Below are positions 10,509-21,999 of a DNA stretch of 64,000 bases, piece by piece. The DNA comes from Ascoidea rubescens DSM 1968 (taxonomy: Eukaryota; Ascomycota; Saccharomycetes; Ascoideales; Ascoideaceae), in contig NW_017962932.1 of assembly GCF_001661345.1 (NCBI RefSeq), positions 186,001-250,000 of the forward strand, in the 5' to 3' direction. The stretch's first letter is position 1; each line of letters starts with the position of its first letter. Below the pieces are notes generated by a model. The model worked only from the letters and a program-made list of their open reading frames with translations. It did no database searches and was not told where the DNA came from. The position numbers were made by a program, and so were the translations under genes.

Positions 10509-12664
10509 CTTCAATTAAAAAAAAGGAAAATAAAACAAATAAACAGAAACATAAGAAAGATGAGGCAGTAATTGAAAGCCATCAGCCTGAAAAACTAAAG
10601 AAACGATCTCCTTCTATTTTCACAGTGCAGGAGCCCCATCTGGCTGGCGACACAGCATTGAACAAGAGCATGAAGCTACCAAGAGCAAAAAGTAGGAAGC
10701 AAATGTGTCTTGCTTGCGATTTTTAAAGGCTATTCTCTGTTGAGTTGTATCTGGAACATCTCTGGATGTATGAGCTGGATGATAATATAGATGCAGTATC
10801 TCTATATATTACTGTCTATGAGTGTATCTCGATACTGTATATTTGCCAAACGAAAAAAAAACCAGAGCAGATCCGTGCTCCGGTAGACAGCCACGGTCTG
10901 TAAGCTGCAGGACGAACACTATCCGGAAAGAGCATCCGCAGCATTTGCGCGGCTCGGCGTGTAAACCGCCGGTGGACAGCGGACCAATCAGGGCGCGTGC
11001 AGGGCGATGGCGCACAGTGAAAATTGTGTCAACCTGGACTGATTCAAGGCAAGCTGTGCGCGGGACAACGTCGGTATGCGCAGGACGGCGCGCTCAAGCA
11101 GCAACCCGCAACCCCTTTTTCTGAGTCACAAAGAAGAGGAGGGGTTGGGGGTGCGTGGAGGACGAGAAGCAGGAGCAGCAGGAGCAGCACAGAGGAACAA
11201 ACGTGCTGGAACAGCTGCGCGGGAAAAGCGGCAGACAAGGGCGAGAAAAGGAGTCTGGAGCCTGGGAGGAGGCAGATCAGATCTTGAAACTACCCTGTGG
11301 AGCATTCTATTACACGATAATTCTCTTGTGGAATTGTTTGATCTCAGCCGAATGCATCAAAACAACCATTCGTTTGCTGGTGTTGAAGAGCTCGTAGTGT
11401 GGAACGCCTTTGGCATTTGTCTGGTGTTGCTTCACATAGCAGCTCGTTCTGACACCATTTGATAGTCAAAGTGGTCAAAGTGGCCAATCTCTGAAGCCAG
11501 GCGATATTCGACGCTCGACAATTCTCGCTCCTACATTTCTGCTGGAAATACCTTCGAAGATCGAGGCATCGGATCTCCAGGCTGCTGCCCGGAGTACTTC
11601 TGCTTCTGCCTTTGCTGCTTCTGCTTCTGTTGCTTCTGCTTCTCCTGTTGCTGGCTCTGTCTCTGCTTCCACCCCTCCCCTATTGACCTGAGTCGTCAAA
11701 CTCCCTCTATGGGTGATACCTCGTCTTTATTATCGACTAATAAATAATTTGTGAAATCTTTGATCTCACTCAAAACCTTCGTGGTTTTATATCATCATAA
11801 ACGCATTCTCAAATTTCAAGCTCCCATACATTGTCTTTTTGTTTCTAGGACTGTGTTTAATTAAACCCATTCTTTATAGTTTTGACTTCCTTTCTAACAG
11901 GTTTTTTTAGATCAAATAATATTAATTAATTAGTTCTTTAAAAACAGGCAAATTTTTATTGTAATTTTGTAACAATCAATCTCTTAATCACCTTAAACAC
12001 AATAACATTAAATCAATACTCCCATAACTTATCCACTTCCATTTCTTCTCTCAACACCTCTCCCAATACCTCTTTACTTGATATTGCCCAATAGTTCCCA
12101 ATTAATGAACCATCCCATCTCTGCTCTGCTCTGCTCTGCTCTTCTCTTGTCCTCTTTTTTTTTTCCCTCTCCTTTATATATCTTATTCTATTCTTCCCTT
12201 ATTTATACATCTGCTCCAGCTTATCATATCTGATACTGTCAGATCAATTATATCTTCTTCCACTCTATTCTACTCGCCTCCACCTCTTCTTCTTCTCTCT
12301 ACATCTCATCCCTTGCTCTCCTCTTACGTTAATATATCTCCTGAATCTTCGATCAAATTTTTCAATCTTCTCGATATTGCTTCGATTCCTCCCACCATCC
12401 TATATCATATCCTCCATCGCATTCTATATTATAACGCCACATTGCTTCAGTATATAATATAAGTCACTATATTATACTTAATATAAACCTATTTTTTTCC
12501 TTTTTCCTTTTCCTTTTGAATGTATCTACCCCCCTCATCATCCTCAATATCTTCAACATCTTCAACATCTTCAATACCTTCAATATCTTCAATATCTTCA
12601 ATATCTTCAATATCTTTGATATCTTTGCTACTTCTTATCCTTTCAACTTAACTATACAACTAAA
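10509..12664. promoter_or_regulatory. Long divergent promoter region between RTC4 and the DOT6-like gene
   Basis: This 2.16 kb divergent intergenic region has three zones. Bases 10509-10850 are mixed sequence. Bases about 10855-11280 form a GC-rich island, with moderately GC-rich sequence continuing to about 11700. Bases about 12000-12664 are pyrimidine-rich with (CTGCT)n near 12120-12145 and a 9-base repeat (ATCTTCAAT type) at about 12545-12620, ending at the DOT6-like ATG. Open frames in the island (for example 11076-11462) have skewed Arg/Gly/Ser composition and look like non-coding translation. The length suits a heavily regulated transcription-factor gene. Confidence 0.45.
12545..12620 (+). 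repeat. 9-base tandem repeat in the leader of the DOT6-like gene
   Basis: About eight imperfect copies of ATCTTCAAT/ATCTTCAAC lie 45-120 bases before the ATG. The tract is pyrimidine-rich on the coding strand and probably falls in the 5' untranslated region. Confidence 0.85.
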
Positions 12665-14065
12665 ATGTCCATTATCGAAAAAGATCACAAAATCTCCAAA
12701 ACCATTCATAATTGCTCAACAAAATTAACCAGAACTCCTTCCTCCTGGGATCCCCAAGATGACATCTTACTAAGACACTTGAAAGAAGATCAGAAATTGG
12801 GCTGGAAAGAAATTTCAACTCATTTCACAACCAGAACTCCAAATGCCTGTCAATTTAGATGGAGAAGATTAAAATCTGGCACTCTAAAATCGCAGAATAA
12901 TCTCAACCATCTCAACCACCTAAATCATCTCAACCACCTTAACCACCTCAACCATCTTAACCACCTCACCCACCAAAACAATCCCAGCGTTAACGCTAAC
13001 ACTACTAACACTACTAACACTACTAATTCTACTAACTCTACTAACTCTACTAACTCCTCTAATCTGAACTTTCAATTCAATTATGCCTACAACCATGGCT
13101 ATAATCACAACAACAAACCCATCATTAAAGACAACCTCTTTAATGGCGCCATTGCTGGTTTAAGCGCTCTAAGTAGATCAGACTCCTCTTCAAGTCTCAA
13201 TCTAAAGAAATTCTCTTTAATTAATTCAAATAGTAGCACTGAATCTTTAAACTATTCTTTACCAAGTTTAAACTCAACTCTACTTTCAAACTATCAAACA
13301 ATCTCTTCTAATAACACAAACTCGAGTCATACGCATACACATACGCATAATCATAATCATAATCATACTCAGAATAATAATTGGAATAACTCGTATTATT
13401 TCTCAAATCCTAGCCCCAAAACTTCCTTTTCTTCTTTATCAAATAGCGATAGCTATTTTACTACAAATAACAACATTTCTAACACTTCTAATATTAATAA
13501 CTCTTTTTCATCCGCTTCTTCTTCAGCTTCTTCAGCAACTTCTTCGCCACCGGGCTCGAGGTTCAGTTTCAACTCGTTATCTTCTTCTTCTTCATTATCT
13601 TCTTCGCTGTCTCCATCTTCTCTACCTTCATCCTCTTCTTCCCCTTTCTCTTTACTCCTTAATGACCATTGGTTGTCTGAAGAAGATGAATTGATAATTA
13701 CAAGAGAAAAAAATAACTTGAATTTTATCGAATTAAGTATTCTATTACCGAATAAATCCGAAGATGAAATTCTTCAAAGAATGAAATATCTAGACTCTTT
13801 TACATCAAATATTTCTGATTCTCATTCCCATTCCCATTCTCATAATAACACTACTAATATTACTAATATCACTAATATCACTAATATTTCTACAAACACT
13901 ACTACTAGTAGCTCCTTTAATACTCCTTCATTACCTCAACCCGCTTTGAATTTATCCTTAAATTCAATCATCGAAGAAAAACATAATCTCATCACTGATA
14001 ATAATGAAATTGAAATCATAAAACCTTCAATTCTGTCATTAACTCGATTACTAAATACTAATTGA
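12665..14065 (+). CDS. DOT6: DOT6/TOD6-type Myb (SANT) transcription repressor
   Basis: Residues 26-72 form a Myb/SANT domain (SSWDPQDDILLRHLKE, then LGWKEISTHF and RTPNACQFRWRRLKSG) very close to Dot6/Tod6. Those factors bind the PAC element and repress ribosome-biogenesis genes through Rpd3L when TOR/PKA signalling falls. A second, weaker SANT-like unit (WLSEEDELIITREKNN and following) lies near residues 335-378; a second repeat of this kind is not something I can verify for the family. Between and after them are NHL repeats (residues about 78-103), His/Asn runs and long Ser stretches. The gene is 466 aa with an upstream region over 2 kb. Whether it is DOT6 or TOD6, or their single ancestor, cannot be settled here. 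Confidence 0.78.
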   Translation: MSIIEKDHKISKTIHNCSTKLTRTPSSWDPQDDILLRHLKEDQKLGWKEISTHFTTRTPNACQFRWRRLKSGTLKSQNNLNHLNHLNHLNHLNHLNHLNHLTHQNNPSVNANTTNTTNTTNSTNSTNSTNSSNLNFQFNYAYNHGYNHNNKPIIKDNLFNGAIAGLSALSRSDSSSSLNLKKFSLINSNSSTESLNYSLPSLNSTLLSNYQTISSNNTNSSHTHTHTHNHNHNHTQNNNWNNSYYFSNPSPKTSFSSLSNSDSYFTTNNNISNTSNINNSFSSASSSASSATSSPPGSRFSFNSLSSSSSLSSSLSPSSLPSSSSSPFSLLLNDHWLSEEDELIITREKNNLNFIELSILLPNKSEDEILQRMKYLDSFTSNISDSHSHSHSHNNTTNITNITNITNISTNTTTSSSFNTPSLPQPALNLSLNSIIEEKHNLITDNNEIEIIKPSILSLTRLLNTN

Positions 14066-14379
14066 CTTAAATACTTATACTATTCCTATTATTATAACTA
14101 AAGAAATTTAAATTTTTATTCTAAAGGTTGGCATCTATTTTTTTATCTTTCAACTCATTTTTCATAAAAAAAATAAAAGAAAAAAAAAGAAAAACAATTC
14201 ATTAATAGTATAGAAATTTGTTGACACTTTTAATTTATGATCATTTAAACTCTTTTAAATTCAACTTTCTTTCAACTTTCTTTTAAATTATTAGTACATT
14301 TCTTAGTATATTTCTTAACTTTTTTATTTTATTTGAATTATGAGTAATTTTTAAGGTTGTTTTCATTTTTCTTAAAAAA

Positions 14380-14418
<39 letters not shown>

Positions 14419-15832
14419 ATTATTAGTATTATTTTTATTGTTATTATTTTTATTGTTATTATTTTTATTTTTATCACTTATAGTATAGTATGATACCCTC
14501 CATTCTATTTAATTATTTTTCAGTTATCTTCTTTTATATTTTATTATATTGACTTTTCGGTTAATTTTTATTCTAATTTTTTCAAAAATCAAGAAAAAAA
14601 AAAAAAAAGGTTAAATTTTTCTAATGATATTGACAATTATAAAAATGAAAATAATTAATTCTACAATATATATATTTACATATATATAAGCTATCAAAGT
14701 CATTTATCTGACATTTATTGATTGGATATTATTAACTGAAATTGGTAATTGGAATTGATAATGGTTTTGAAGGTTTTTTGTATGTTTGTTGCTTCTTTGT
14801 TGAATGACATGACGGGTTTTTTCGTTGATTTTGTTTATCTTTAATATCTTAATAATAGTTCATAGTTACTTTTTATTGTTGTTTATTTTATCAGTCTGTT
14901 TAAAAGTTGTTTGAAAGTGCAAATGATTTTAACAAACACTCCGAAAAGTTAAATGATATTGTACTATTCGTTTACTCATATACTCCTCTACTCCCTACTC
15001 GTGCTCCTGATCGCTATATATCTCGTTTTTCTAACCCAAAGTTAATCGCTCTCCAATCTCCTGCTCGCTTAGCTTATCTTATCTTATCTTATCGTGCCGG
15101 GTCAGCGTCTGCAGCGCAGCAGCACAGCTGAGTGCGTATATTTCCGGTAAAGTGTGGCGCACGAACCTGGCTGAAACAGGCATGTTCAAGCACGAGTTCT
15201 CGACTTTCGAAGGACGGTTGCCCGTCGTCACCGGCCACCCGTTGCAGTGGTCACTGGCGCACAGAGCATTTTGAGTGTCAATCTCTTTGAGTGCTGAGGA
15301 AAACAGCTTCTAGAGTCTCAAGAGCAATGCCCGGGGAAACAAACAGCATATTCTAGTGCTTTTGCAACGTCTGTTAAAGAAGAAGTAGGGGACGTGGCTG
15401 GGCTAGCAGGCTGGTGCTTGCTGTGGTCGTTTTTGCAGACCAGCTCCGAATCTGCAGCCCAGATTCGGGTTTGTGTCTTATCTTTATGGCCGCTAATGAA
15501 AAGAAGTCTATTTGATTTAACAATCAAAGCCTATTCCAGACCCAATATCAAATGAACATGGAGCTGTAAAACTTCACAGAACCTAAACCTCAAACAGAAA
15601 CGAATCCCATTCAACAAAGTGCAACAATGATCATTATCTGCAACCTGAATCAAACACATCAACAGCATATCTTTGGCTGTTGCAAATTTTCAACTATTTA
15701 TACTCTTTCTTTTCCTTCTCTTTTCTTCTCACCCATTTTTCAAAACTTTTTTTTTTCTTTTTTTGGATTGTGTTTTTTGGGCTCGTTTAAAATCATAATA
15801 TTTCTGTCAAACAATAATAGCAATAATTCATA
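14066..15832. other. Intergenic region between the DOT6-like and PQ-loop genes
   Basis: The first kilobase is very AT-rich 3' sequence with an ATT repeat (about 14379-14417) and A/T runs. Bases about 15090-15480 are GC-rich and belong to the upstream region of the PQ-loop gene; open frames inside it lack an ATG or family features. A T-rich stretch (about 15690-15780) precedes the start codon. No gene or RNA was recognised. Confidence 0.4.
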
Positions 15833-16348
15833 ATGGGTCTATCCATATTGATAGATAATTTTTTTAGGCTATTAGTCCTATTAAAAGTTTTATTGAAAAA
15901 TCTTAATGTCTCTTTATTCTCTAAATTTTTTTGCAAAATTTTCCAAATTTCCAAATTTTCAAGAGATAAAAATAAAAATATTAATTCAATATCCTTTCTT
16001 TACTTGATTTTTTGGTTATTATATGATTTTTTTTCTTTATTTATATTCATTTTAACTTATAAATTGGATAGTATAAGCAAAAATATTCATAACTCCGATA
16101 GTCAGCTACTTTACAATAACCAATTTATAAATGATATAATATCTTTCAATAAAAATAAACACAAGGATAATGATCATAATGATGATAGAAATAAAAAATT
16201 CCATTTGTTTATCGATTTAGTTCTATTGTCTTACTACCTTGTACTAGACATTATCTTGGTATACCAATTCATATATTACAAGTATTGTTATATCCCAAAA
16301 TACAAAACTAAAAATATTCCTAATAACCATATCAACAATAATCACTAC

Positions 16349-16379
<31 letters not shown>

Positions 16380-17752
16380 CTACCAATACCAATAACCAGA
16401 ATAACAATTATAAAAAAAATTTTGAAATAAAAAAAAGCTTTTTAATACCTAATATCATAACTTTTTCAACTCTACCTACCATGTCAAATGCTTATCCAAT
16501 ACCCAAAGACTCCTTTGATTTGATTTCTCTTTTCAATAAAAAGAATAAACATGGTGATAATGATAATAGTAACGATGAATTATTTTATCAGTTGTATAAA
16601 AACATATTAATTCTTACTTATTTATCCATTTTTTCTTTCTTCATGGCAAGATTATTTCAAATTCTTAAGAATTATAATCAAAAAAATACAATTTCTCTTT
16701 CAAAGATCTTTTTATTTTTATCCATTTGTTCAAATTTATTCATCTCTTTATTCTCGTATAAAGATTTTACATTTAACATCAACCGTAACTTGACCTTTAT
16801 TGATTATTATTATATCTCAATATCCGTTTTAGATTTAATTCTACTAGTACAGTTGATTTATTATAATTACCTTTCCAATTACATTACCAATTTTCTCAAT
16901 AGCCATCGAGAAAATAACGAATTTTATGATGATTACATCTATGCAAACTCTGTGAATTCCAACCAAGACCCAAACTCAAACTCCTCCTCTGATCTAAATC
17001 CCACGACTTCTGTAGAATCAAAGGCTTATAACTCCCTAAGAAAAAACTTATTCAGTTTTATTCATACAAGAAATAATAGTGATACTCCTCCCATGAAAAA
17101 ATACAACACTGCTGCTGTTCAATTTAGAAACCCTTTTAGTAATCATTCCAACAATAAAAACAACTCAAATACTCACTCCAATAACAACAACTATAACCAT
17201 AACCATAACCATACAAATAGTCTCAACAGTATAACAACTTCAAACTATTACTCAAACTATAACCCAAGCACTCCTCCTTCTACTCCAAATCAATTCACTC
17301 CCCTAGCTCCAAGCGATTTTCTTGAGTATGGTGCAATTGATTCAAATAACACAATTTTAGATGGTTTAGACGACAAAAACTACTATAAAGACATCCTTAA
17401 AGAAAACAATATCAATCTCCCAAATAGCCTCCTAGATTTCAACACTTCTTCAGCTCTCAATCCTAAACCTATTATTCCCACTCCTGATAACATTGTGGTC
17501 TCTAGCTCATCTTGCAATACCTCCTTTGCTGACCAAATTAAAAACCAAAACCAAAATCAGGTCTCTGAATCCAAATATCCTTTAAATAAGAGTTTTGCTC
17601 CTTCTAATAACAAGACTCTATTGAATCCCATCATCTTTGAAGAAAACAGAAATCACAATCTTTTTCCCAACAGCATCAGCCCCAACACTAGTGTACCATA
17701 TTTCTATGGTTTAATGGGCTCCAGAAATTGCAAAATTGACTCCTCCAAATAA
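15833..17752 (+). CDS. Divergent PQ-loop repeat membrane protein
   Basis: The 639 aa product has about six or seven hydrophobic segments in its first 350 residues and a long hydrophilic, Asn/Ser/His-rich tail (about 370-639). Two blocks follow the PQ-loop pattern: KIFQISKF with NSISFLYLIFWLLYDFF (residues about 37-72), and ARLFQILKNYNQKNTISLS followed by the FLFLSICSNLF helix (about 269-303). In both, the defining Pro-Gln pair reads Phe-Gln. Relatives (Ypq1-3 and PQLC2) export basic amino acids from vacuoles or lysosomes. Losing the kink-forming proline in both loops makes the same transport activity uncertain. Asn-rich hydrophilic inserts lie in a loop near residues 163-185 and in the tail. 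I place it in the family by pattern only. Confidence 0.6.
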
Positions 17753-18796
17753 ATCGATTTGTAATTTGATCTTTTTTTTGGTATATTTTTATCTACTTTA
17801 TCTATTTTTTGGTTTGCTTTTCTGTCCTTTCTGTTCTTTTCTATTGTGTTTTTTAGCCTGTTTTGTTAGAATTGTTGTTATTTTGTTGATTTTTATCTCG
17901 CTGCATGAATATTTCAATTTCTTATCTGTCTTAGTTCTGTGTGTTTTTTTTGTTTTATCATTTGATGTTTTCTATTTATGGTGTATTTTTATCATTTCTG
18001 TCGTTAATTCAAAGCTATTTACCTCATTTTACTTTATTTATGTTCATCTATATTATCTCATTTAGTTTACAGAGAATCTAATGCATTTCCATGAATTGTT
18101 GTCTTAGAATTACTTTGGAAAACACAAAATTTTGTAAAAAAAATTACATTTTTTATTGTAAAAAGCAAAATTCGTTCAATAATAGTCCATTTATAAGTTT
18201 TGTTTTGTATAAAGTTGACAAAAAGAGTTAAGAAATAAATTTAAAAAAGAAATTAGGTAAAGTAAAAATGTATAAAGACAATTTGTAATTTAAAAAGCAA
18301 AAAAAGCAGCCAAAAAAATAGAAAAAAAAAATTAAAAAAGTGAATAATAATAATACCCAAGTAAAAAATAATAAGATTTTTTTCCCATATCATTGATATT
18401 TCACAAAAAAAACGAACATTCAACTATATAAAACTTATATACATTAATCCCCCTTTTTTTATTACTATCAATGAGATAATTTTCTTTTTTTTTTATAAAT
18501 TATTTTTCATCTAAATAAAAAGGTTAACCAAAAGTACAAAAGTGAGACAAAAAAAAAGTAAAAAAACGAGTGAATAGTATAATTTTCTAAATAAAATAGG
18601 GAACGCTATATAAATTTTTAGCATTTGTCACCAATATAAATTTAAAACTGGAAATAATAAAAGGAAATCCAAAAAAAAGGTCAATTACTTAAATAAAGGA
18701 TTATTAGGTAAAAGAAAAAGAATTAAAAAGAAGCAAATGAGAAAATAAAATATAAAAAAAAAGAAAATACAGAAAAAATTGAGTTTGAATTTAAAA
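17753..18796. other. Extremely AT-rich gap between convergent genes
   Basis: This holds the 3' regions of the PQ-loop gene and the coiled-coil gene. It is T-rich to about 18065, then A-rich with many poly-A and poly-T runs. An open frame at 17736-18065 overlaps the end of the PQ-loop gene and is a hydrophobic translation of T-rich 3' sequence. No gene is supported. The composition would suit a replication origin, but no specific element was identified. Confidence 0.4.
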
Positions 18797-21484
18797 TCAA
18801 CCAGTAACTTCAATAAGAGGAGGAACAAAAGTTGTAGGAACTATTCCAAGTACTTTCAAGCCCTTTCTAGTTGTAGTTGGAGAAGTATTTGTAATTTTTT
18901 TATGAGGCTTTCCATGGTTATTTGTATTGGAATTAGAATTAGAATTATTGGAGTCATTTAAATCCTTAAAATTACTTGGGTTGTTTTTTTTATTATCGAG
19001 AATTGAGTTACTTTGTATTAATCTTGATAATAACATTTTTTCTTGTTCTAAATTCTTTTGTAAAGAAACGATTTTATTGAAGCTTTTATCAGCATGAGTT
19101 TGGAATTCTAATTTCAAATTATTTAAAGCCATTTTTAATAAATCTTCATTTGATAATTTGACTAGTTCATTCGTTGTAGTGATTTTCGATTTATTGACGT
19201 TAAGGTTGTGGTAAGGATTTGAAGTATGTTTCATGACATTTTCTTTGATATAAGACTTACCACGAACATTTGGAAGATCAATTGAATGATTAATTCTGGC
19301 ATCGCCGACCTTTTGATTGATTGATCTTAATTTTGTATTAAAGTTAATAGAATAAGGAGAGGAAATAGTGTTGGTTGAAGTAGAGGAGATTGAAGTGAAA
19401 ACCGAAGTGGAAGAAGAGCTTGAAGTAGTTGATGAAGCAGGACTTGATTGGTTTGAGCGAGATAATTCTGATATAGATAATACTTTTTTGACGATATTTG
19501 ATAATCTTGGATCAAAGTTTATCATTGATATTTTTTTTTTCATTCTTTCAATTTGAGTATCAAGATCGTTTTCATGATCGTTATCGTTGTTTTCGTTGAT
19601 GTTTGATATGCTGGTGATGTTGGTGATATTTGCGAGATTGACGAGACTACTATTACTCTTTGACATTATTTCGATAATTTTTGGAGCAGATAGTAAGTCA
19701 GAAATACTTTTAATAAAATCGTAGGGTAGATATTTTAAAGAATATTTCAAGAAGAATTCTATAAAATAAAAGATTTCGGATAATTTCTTTTCAATGTTGT
19801 TGTAATCGTCTAGGTTGATGTTGATGAAGGAAGATAGTTTATTTTCTAGGTTTTGAATCAAGAAATTTTTTGATTTACGATCTGCTTCAGCTGTATGCAA
19901 ATCTATTTCATATTGGTTTAGGGAGATTTCGTTTTTGCTTAGTTTGATTTTATAGTTGTTAACATTGATTTTCATGTCGTTGATTTCATTAATCTTTTTA
20001 AGGATTTCTTTATTTTTATAGGACAAGTCAGTTTTTAGTAGTTTGTTGTGTTTTTCTAGGAGAGCGATTTTCTCGAGTAGTTCTTGGGAGGATTTATTTT
20101 CGTCATTTTTGTGTCTATTTGGTTCGATCATTGAGAAGGTTTGGGTTTTCATTCTTTTTAGTTTTGATTTTGTTGTGTTTGATAGGATTTCTTTGTTGAG
20201 TTTATCTATTTCTTTGTCTTTTAATTTTAGTTGGTTTTGGAAATCTGAGATTTTGTTGTCGAGATTTTCTTTAAAGTTTTTGTTTTTTTGGTCTAGGTTT
20301 AGTTTGAATTGTTTTTCCTTTTCAAGGAGATTGTTTTTATATTGGTCTTCTTGGGATTTGATTAGTTGGTCTTTATCGTTAAGGATTTGTTTTAGTTTGT
20401 CGATTTGTTTTGATAGTTCTTGTATTTCGTTATTGATTTGCTGAGGAGGAGGGCTTTTGTTGTTATTATTGTCGATATTGTTGGCAGAATTTTGATTTGA
20501 ATGGGCGATTTGGTTTTGGTTAGGGTTGTTATTGATGTTATTGTTGATATTATTAAGGTTGTTATTGGAAAATTGTCTTCTGTTGTAATTATTTGGCAGG
20601 TAAGTTGGAGGAATAAAATGAGGATCAATTGGAGATCTTGCTGAAGATATTGGAGAGTTGACAAACTGATTTTGATGGTTATAGTTATGGGTATGGTTGA
20701 GGTTTATACTGAGATTGAGTTTTTGATTTGGAGTCGGATTTTGATTTTGGTTTTGGTTTTGGTTTTGTTTGGGAACCAGGCTTTGGTTTTGGTTTGGTAG
20801 TATAATACCCAAGGGAGGACCTGTATATCTTGTTATCGGAGGAGGTATTTTTGGTAATTGAGAAGTGTTGGAAGATATGCTGAAGGATCTTATGGATGGG
20901 GATGTGGCATAGGAGTTGGGGTTGTTCATGTTCATGTTCATGTTGACGTTATTCATGTTGATACCCATATTGTTCAGGTTGACGGTCATGTTATTCATGT
21001 TCATGTTGACGTTCATGTTCATGCTAGGGGGATTGTTATTTTGAGAAGCAATGGAGGATAAAGAACCAAGTGGTTTGTATCTTTTTCCAGGCAAAATGAC
21101 TTTTTCCAAAGAGGTCTGTTTCAAACCAGATCTTTTAATAGAGCTATCATCAAAAGAGGATAGGTTGTTCTCCAAAGCAAGGGCAGGCTTCTTGGGAGTG
21201 TTGGGAGAGGAGTAGTTGGAGGAAGCAATGCTATGGGTGCTGTTGTTATTGGACAATGAAAAGGACCTTGATCTTGAGGAAACTGGCGAGGTGAGGGTGT
21301 TGAGCGAGTACAGTAGATCGTCCTGCTGGCTTTGGGAAATGGCAAAAATGTTGACAAAGCTGTGGTTGGCAGAGATACTATTTGTTCCAGTGCTGGTGTT
21401 GATATGAGAGTGAGAGTTGGAATTGGGCCTGGAATTGGAGCTGGAATTACTGGGAGAGGTGATGTGGGAAGAAAGAGCAGACAT
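18797..21484 (-). CDS. Coiled-coil protein of unknown function
   Basis: The product from the first in-frame ATG is 895 aa. The N-terminal third is Ser/Asn/Gln/Pro-rich with repeats of MNMN, NLNN and NQNQ type. Residues about 340-560 are strongly heptad-patterned coiled coil (runs such as KQIDKLKQILNDKDQLI and KLKDKEIDKLNKEIL). A predicted helical region follows (IFYFIEFFLKYSLKYLPYDF, near 585-605). A final short coil (SFNKIVSLQKNLEQEKMLL) lies near residue 835, before a basic tail. The frame stays open upstream to 21583 without an ATG, reading a well-patterned segment (DYNHWLTLASPEFSSSN) that could belong to an upstream exon. The architecture suggests a cytoskeletal or spindle-pole scaffold, but I do not recognise the family. 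Confidence 0.65.
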   Translation of the reverse strand: MSALSSHITSPSNSSSNSRPNSNSHSHINTSTGTNSISANHSFVNIFAISQSQQDDLLYSLNTLTSPVSSRSRSFSLSNNNSTHSIASSNYSSPNTPKKPALALENNLSSFDDSSIKRSGLKQTSLEKVILPGKRYKPLGSLSSIASQNNNPPSMNMNVNMNMNNMTVNLNNMGINMNNVNMNMNMNNPNSYATSPSIRSFSISSNTSQLPKIPPPITRYTGPPLGIILPNQNQSLVPKQNQNQNQNQNPTPNQKLNLSINLNHTHNYNHQNQFVNSPISSARSPIDPHFIPPTYLPNNYNRRQFSNNNLNNINNNINNNPNQNQIAHSNQNSANNIDNNNNKSPPPQQINNEIQELSKQIDKLKQILNDKDQLIKSQEDQYKNNLLEKEKQFKLNLDQKNKNFKENLDNKISDFQNQLKLKDKEIDKLNKEILSNTTKSKLKRMKTQTFSMIEPNRHKNDENKSSQELLEKIALLEKHNKLLKTDLSYKNKEILKKINEINDMKINVNNYKIKLSKNEISLNQYEIDLHTAEADRKSKNFLIQNLENKLSSFININLDDYNNIEKKLSEIFYFIEFFLKYSLKYLPYDFIKSISDLLSAPKIIEIMSKSNSSLVNLANITNITSISNINENNDNDHENDLDTQIERMKKKISMINFDPRLSNIVKKVLSISELSRSNQSSPASSTTSSSSSTSVFTSISSTSTNTISSPYSINFNTKLRSINQKVGDARINHSIDLPNVRGKSYIKENVMKHTSNPYHNLNVNKSKITTTNELVKLSNEDLLKMALNNLKLEFQTHADKSFNKIVSLQKNLEQEKMLLSRLIQSNSILDNKKNNPSNFKDLNDSNNSNSNSNTNNHGKPHKKITNTSPTTTRKGLKVLGIVPTTFVPPLIEVTG

Positions 21485-21999
21485 GACAGACCACAGTTCG
21501 CATTCATAAACAGTGTTCGAGCTGGAAAATTCTGGACTTGCAAGCGTCAGCCAGTGGTTGTAGTCGATTATATCCTCGTCCAATTATCCACGACGTAGAA
21601 TGTTTTGTGGGAGTTTTTTCAACGACTTTCACTTCCTCAGAGGCTCTGAATGGCTCTGAATTGTCTTAATGGGTCACAATGGGCCGTAATGGCTGCTGTT
21701 GCTCTCCTCCACGAAAGCGCCCAAAAGCCCACAGACAGCCCTCCCGGTTACCCGCCCACGCCCGGTCTAGACCCACGCGCCGCAACCACACACAGGAGCA
21801 CGCAGCGAGACACGCTCTGGGTGCAGCCGCAGCCGTGCGTGTTGTGCTGCAGAGGAGTGCACCCACACTGCTGGATCTACCTGCCGAGAGTATTCTATTG
21901 TTCTTTCTTTACGTCTGCGTCTTTGCGTCTTTACGTCTCGATGTCTTTACGTCTTTGTATTGTTATATGACTACTTATTCTGCTTCCACCCACTGCAGA
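21485..21999. promoter_or_regulatory. Promoter region of the coiled-coil gene with GC-rich island
   Basis: This lies upstream of the coiled-coil gene and downstream of FAA2. It includes the ATG-less open segment 21485-21583 and a GC-rich block at about 21690-21890. A repeated 'tttacgtc' phrase occurs near 21905-21955. A plus-strand frame at 21679-22470 overlaps FAA2 antisense and is not considered real. Confidence 0.4.

Noticed and set aside
11076-11462. Plus-strand frame of 128 codons in the RTC4/DOT6 promoter
   Set aside because: It sits in a GC-rich island with competing frames on both strands, and its Arg/Gly/Glu-rich text matches no protein pattern.
14379-14417. ATT repeat considered as a structured element
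   Set aside because: It is a plain microsatellite in 3' intergenic DNA, like many others in this genome.
17736-18065. Hydrophobic 109-codon frame after the PQ-loop gene
   Set aside because: It overlaps the end of that gene and translates T-rich 3' sequence, giving a Phe/Leu-rich text without real domains.
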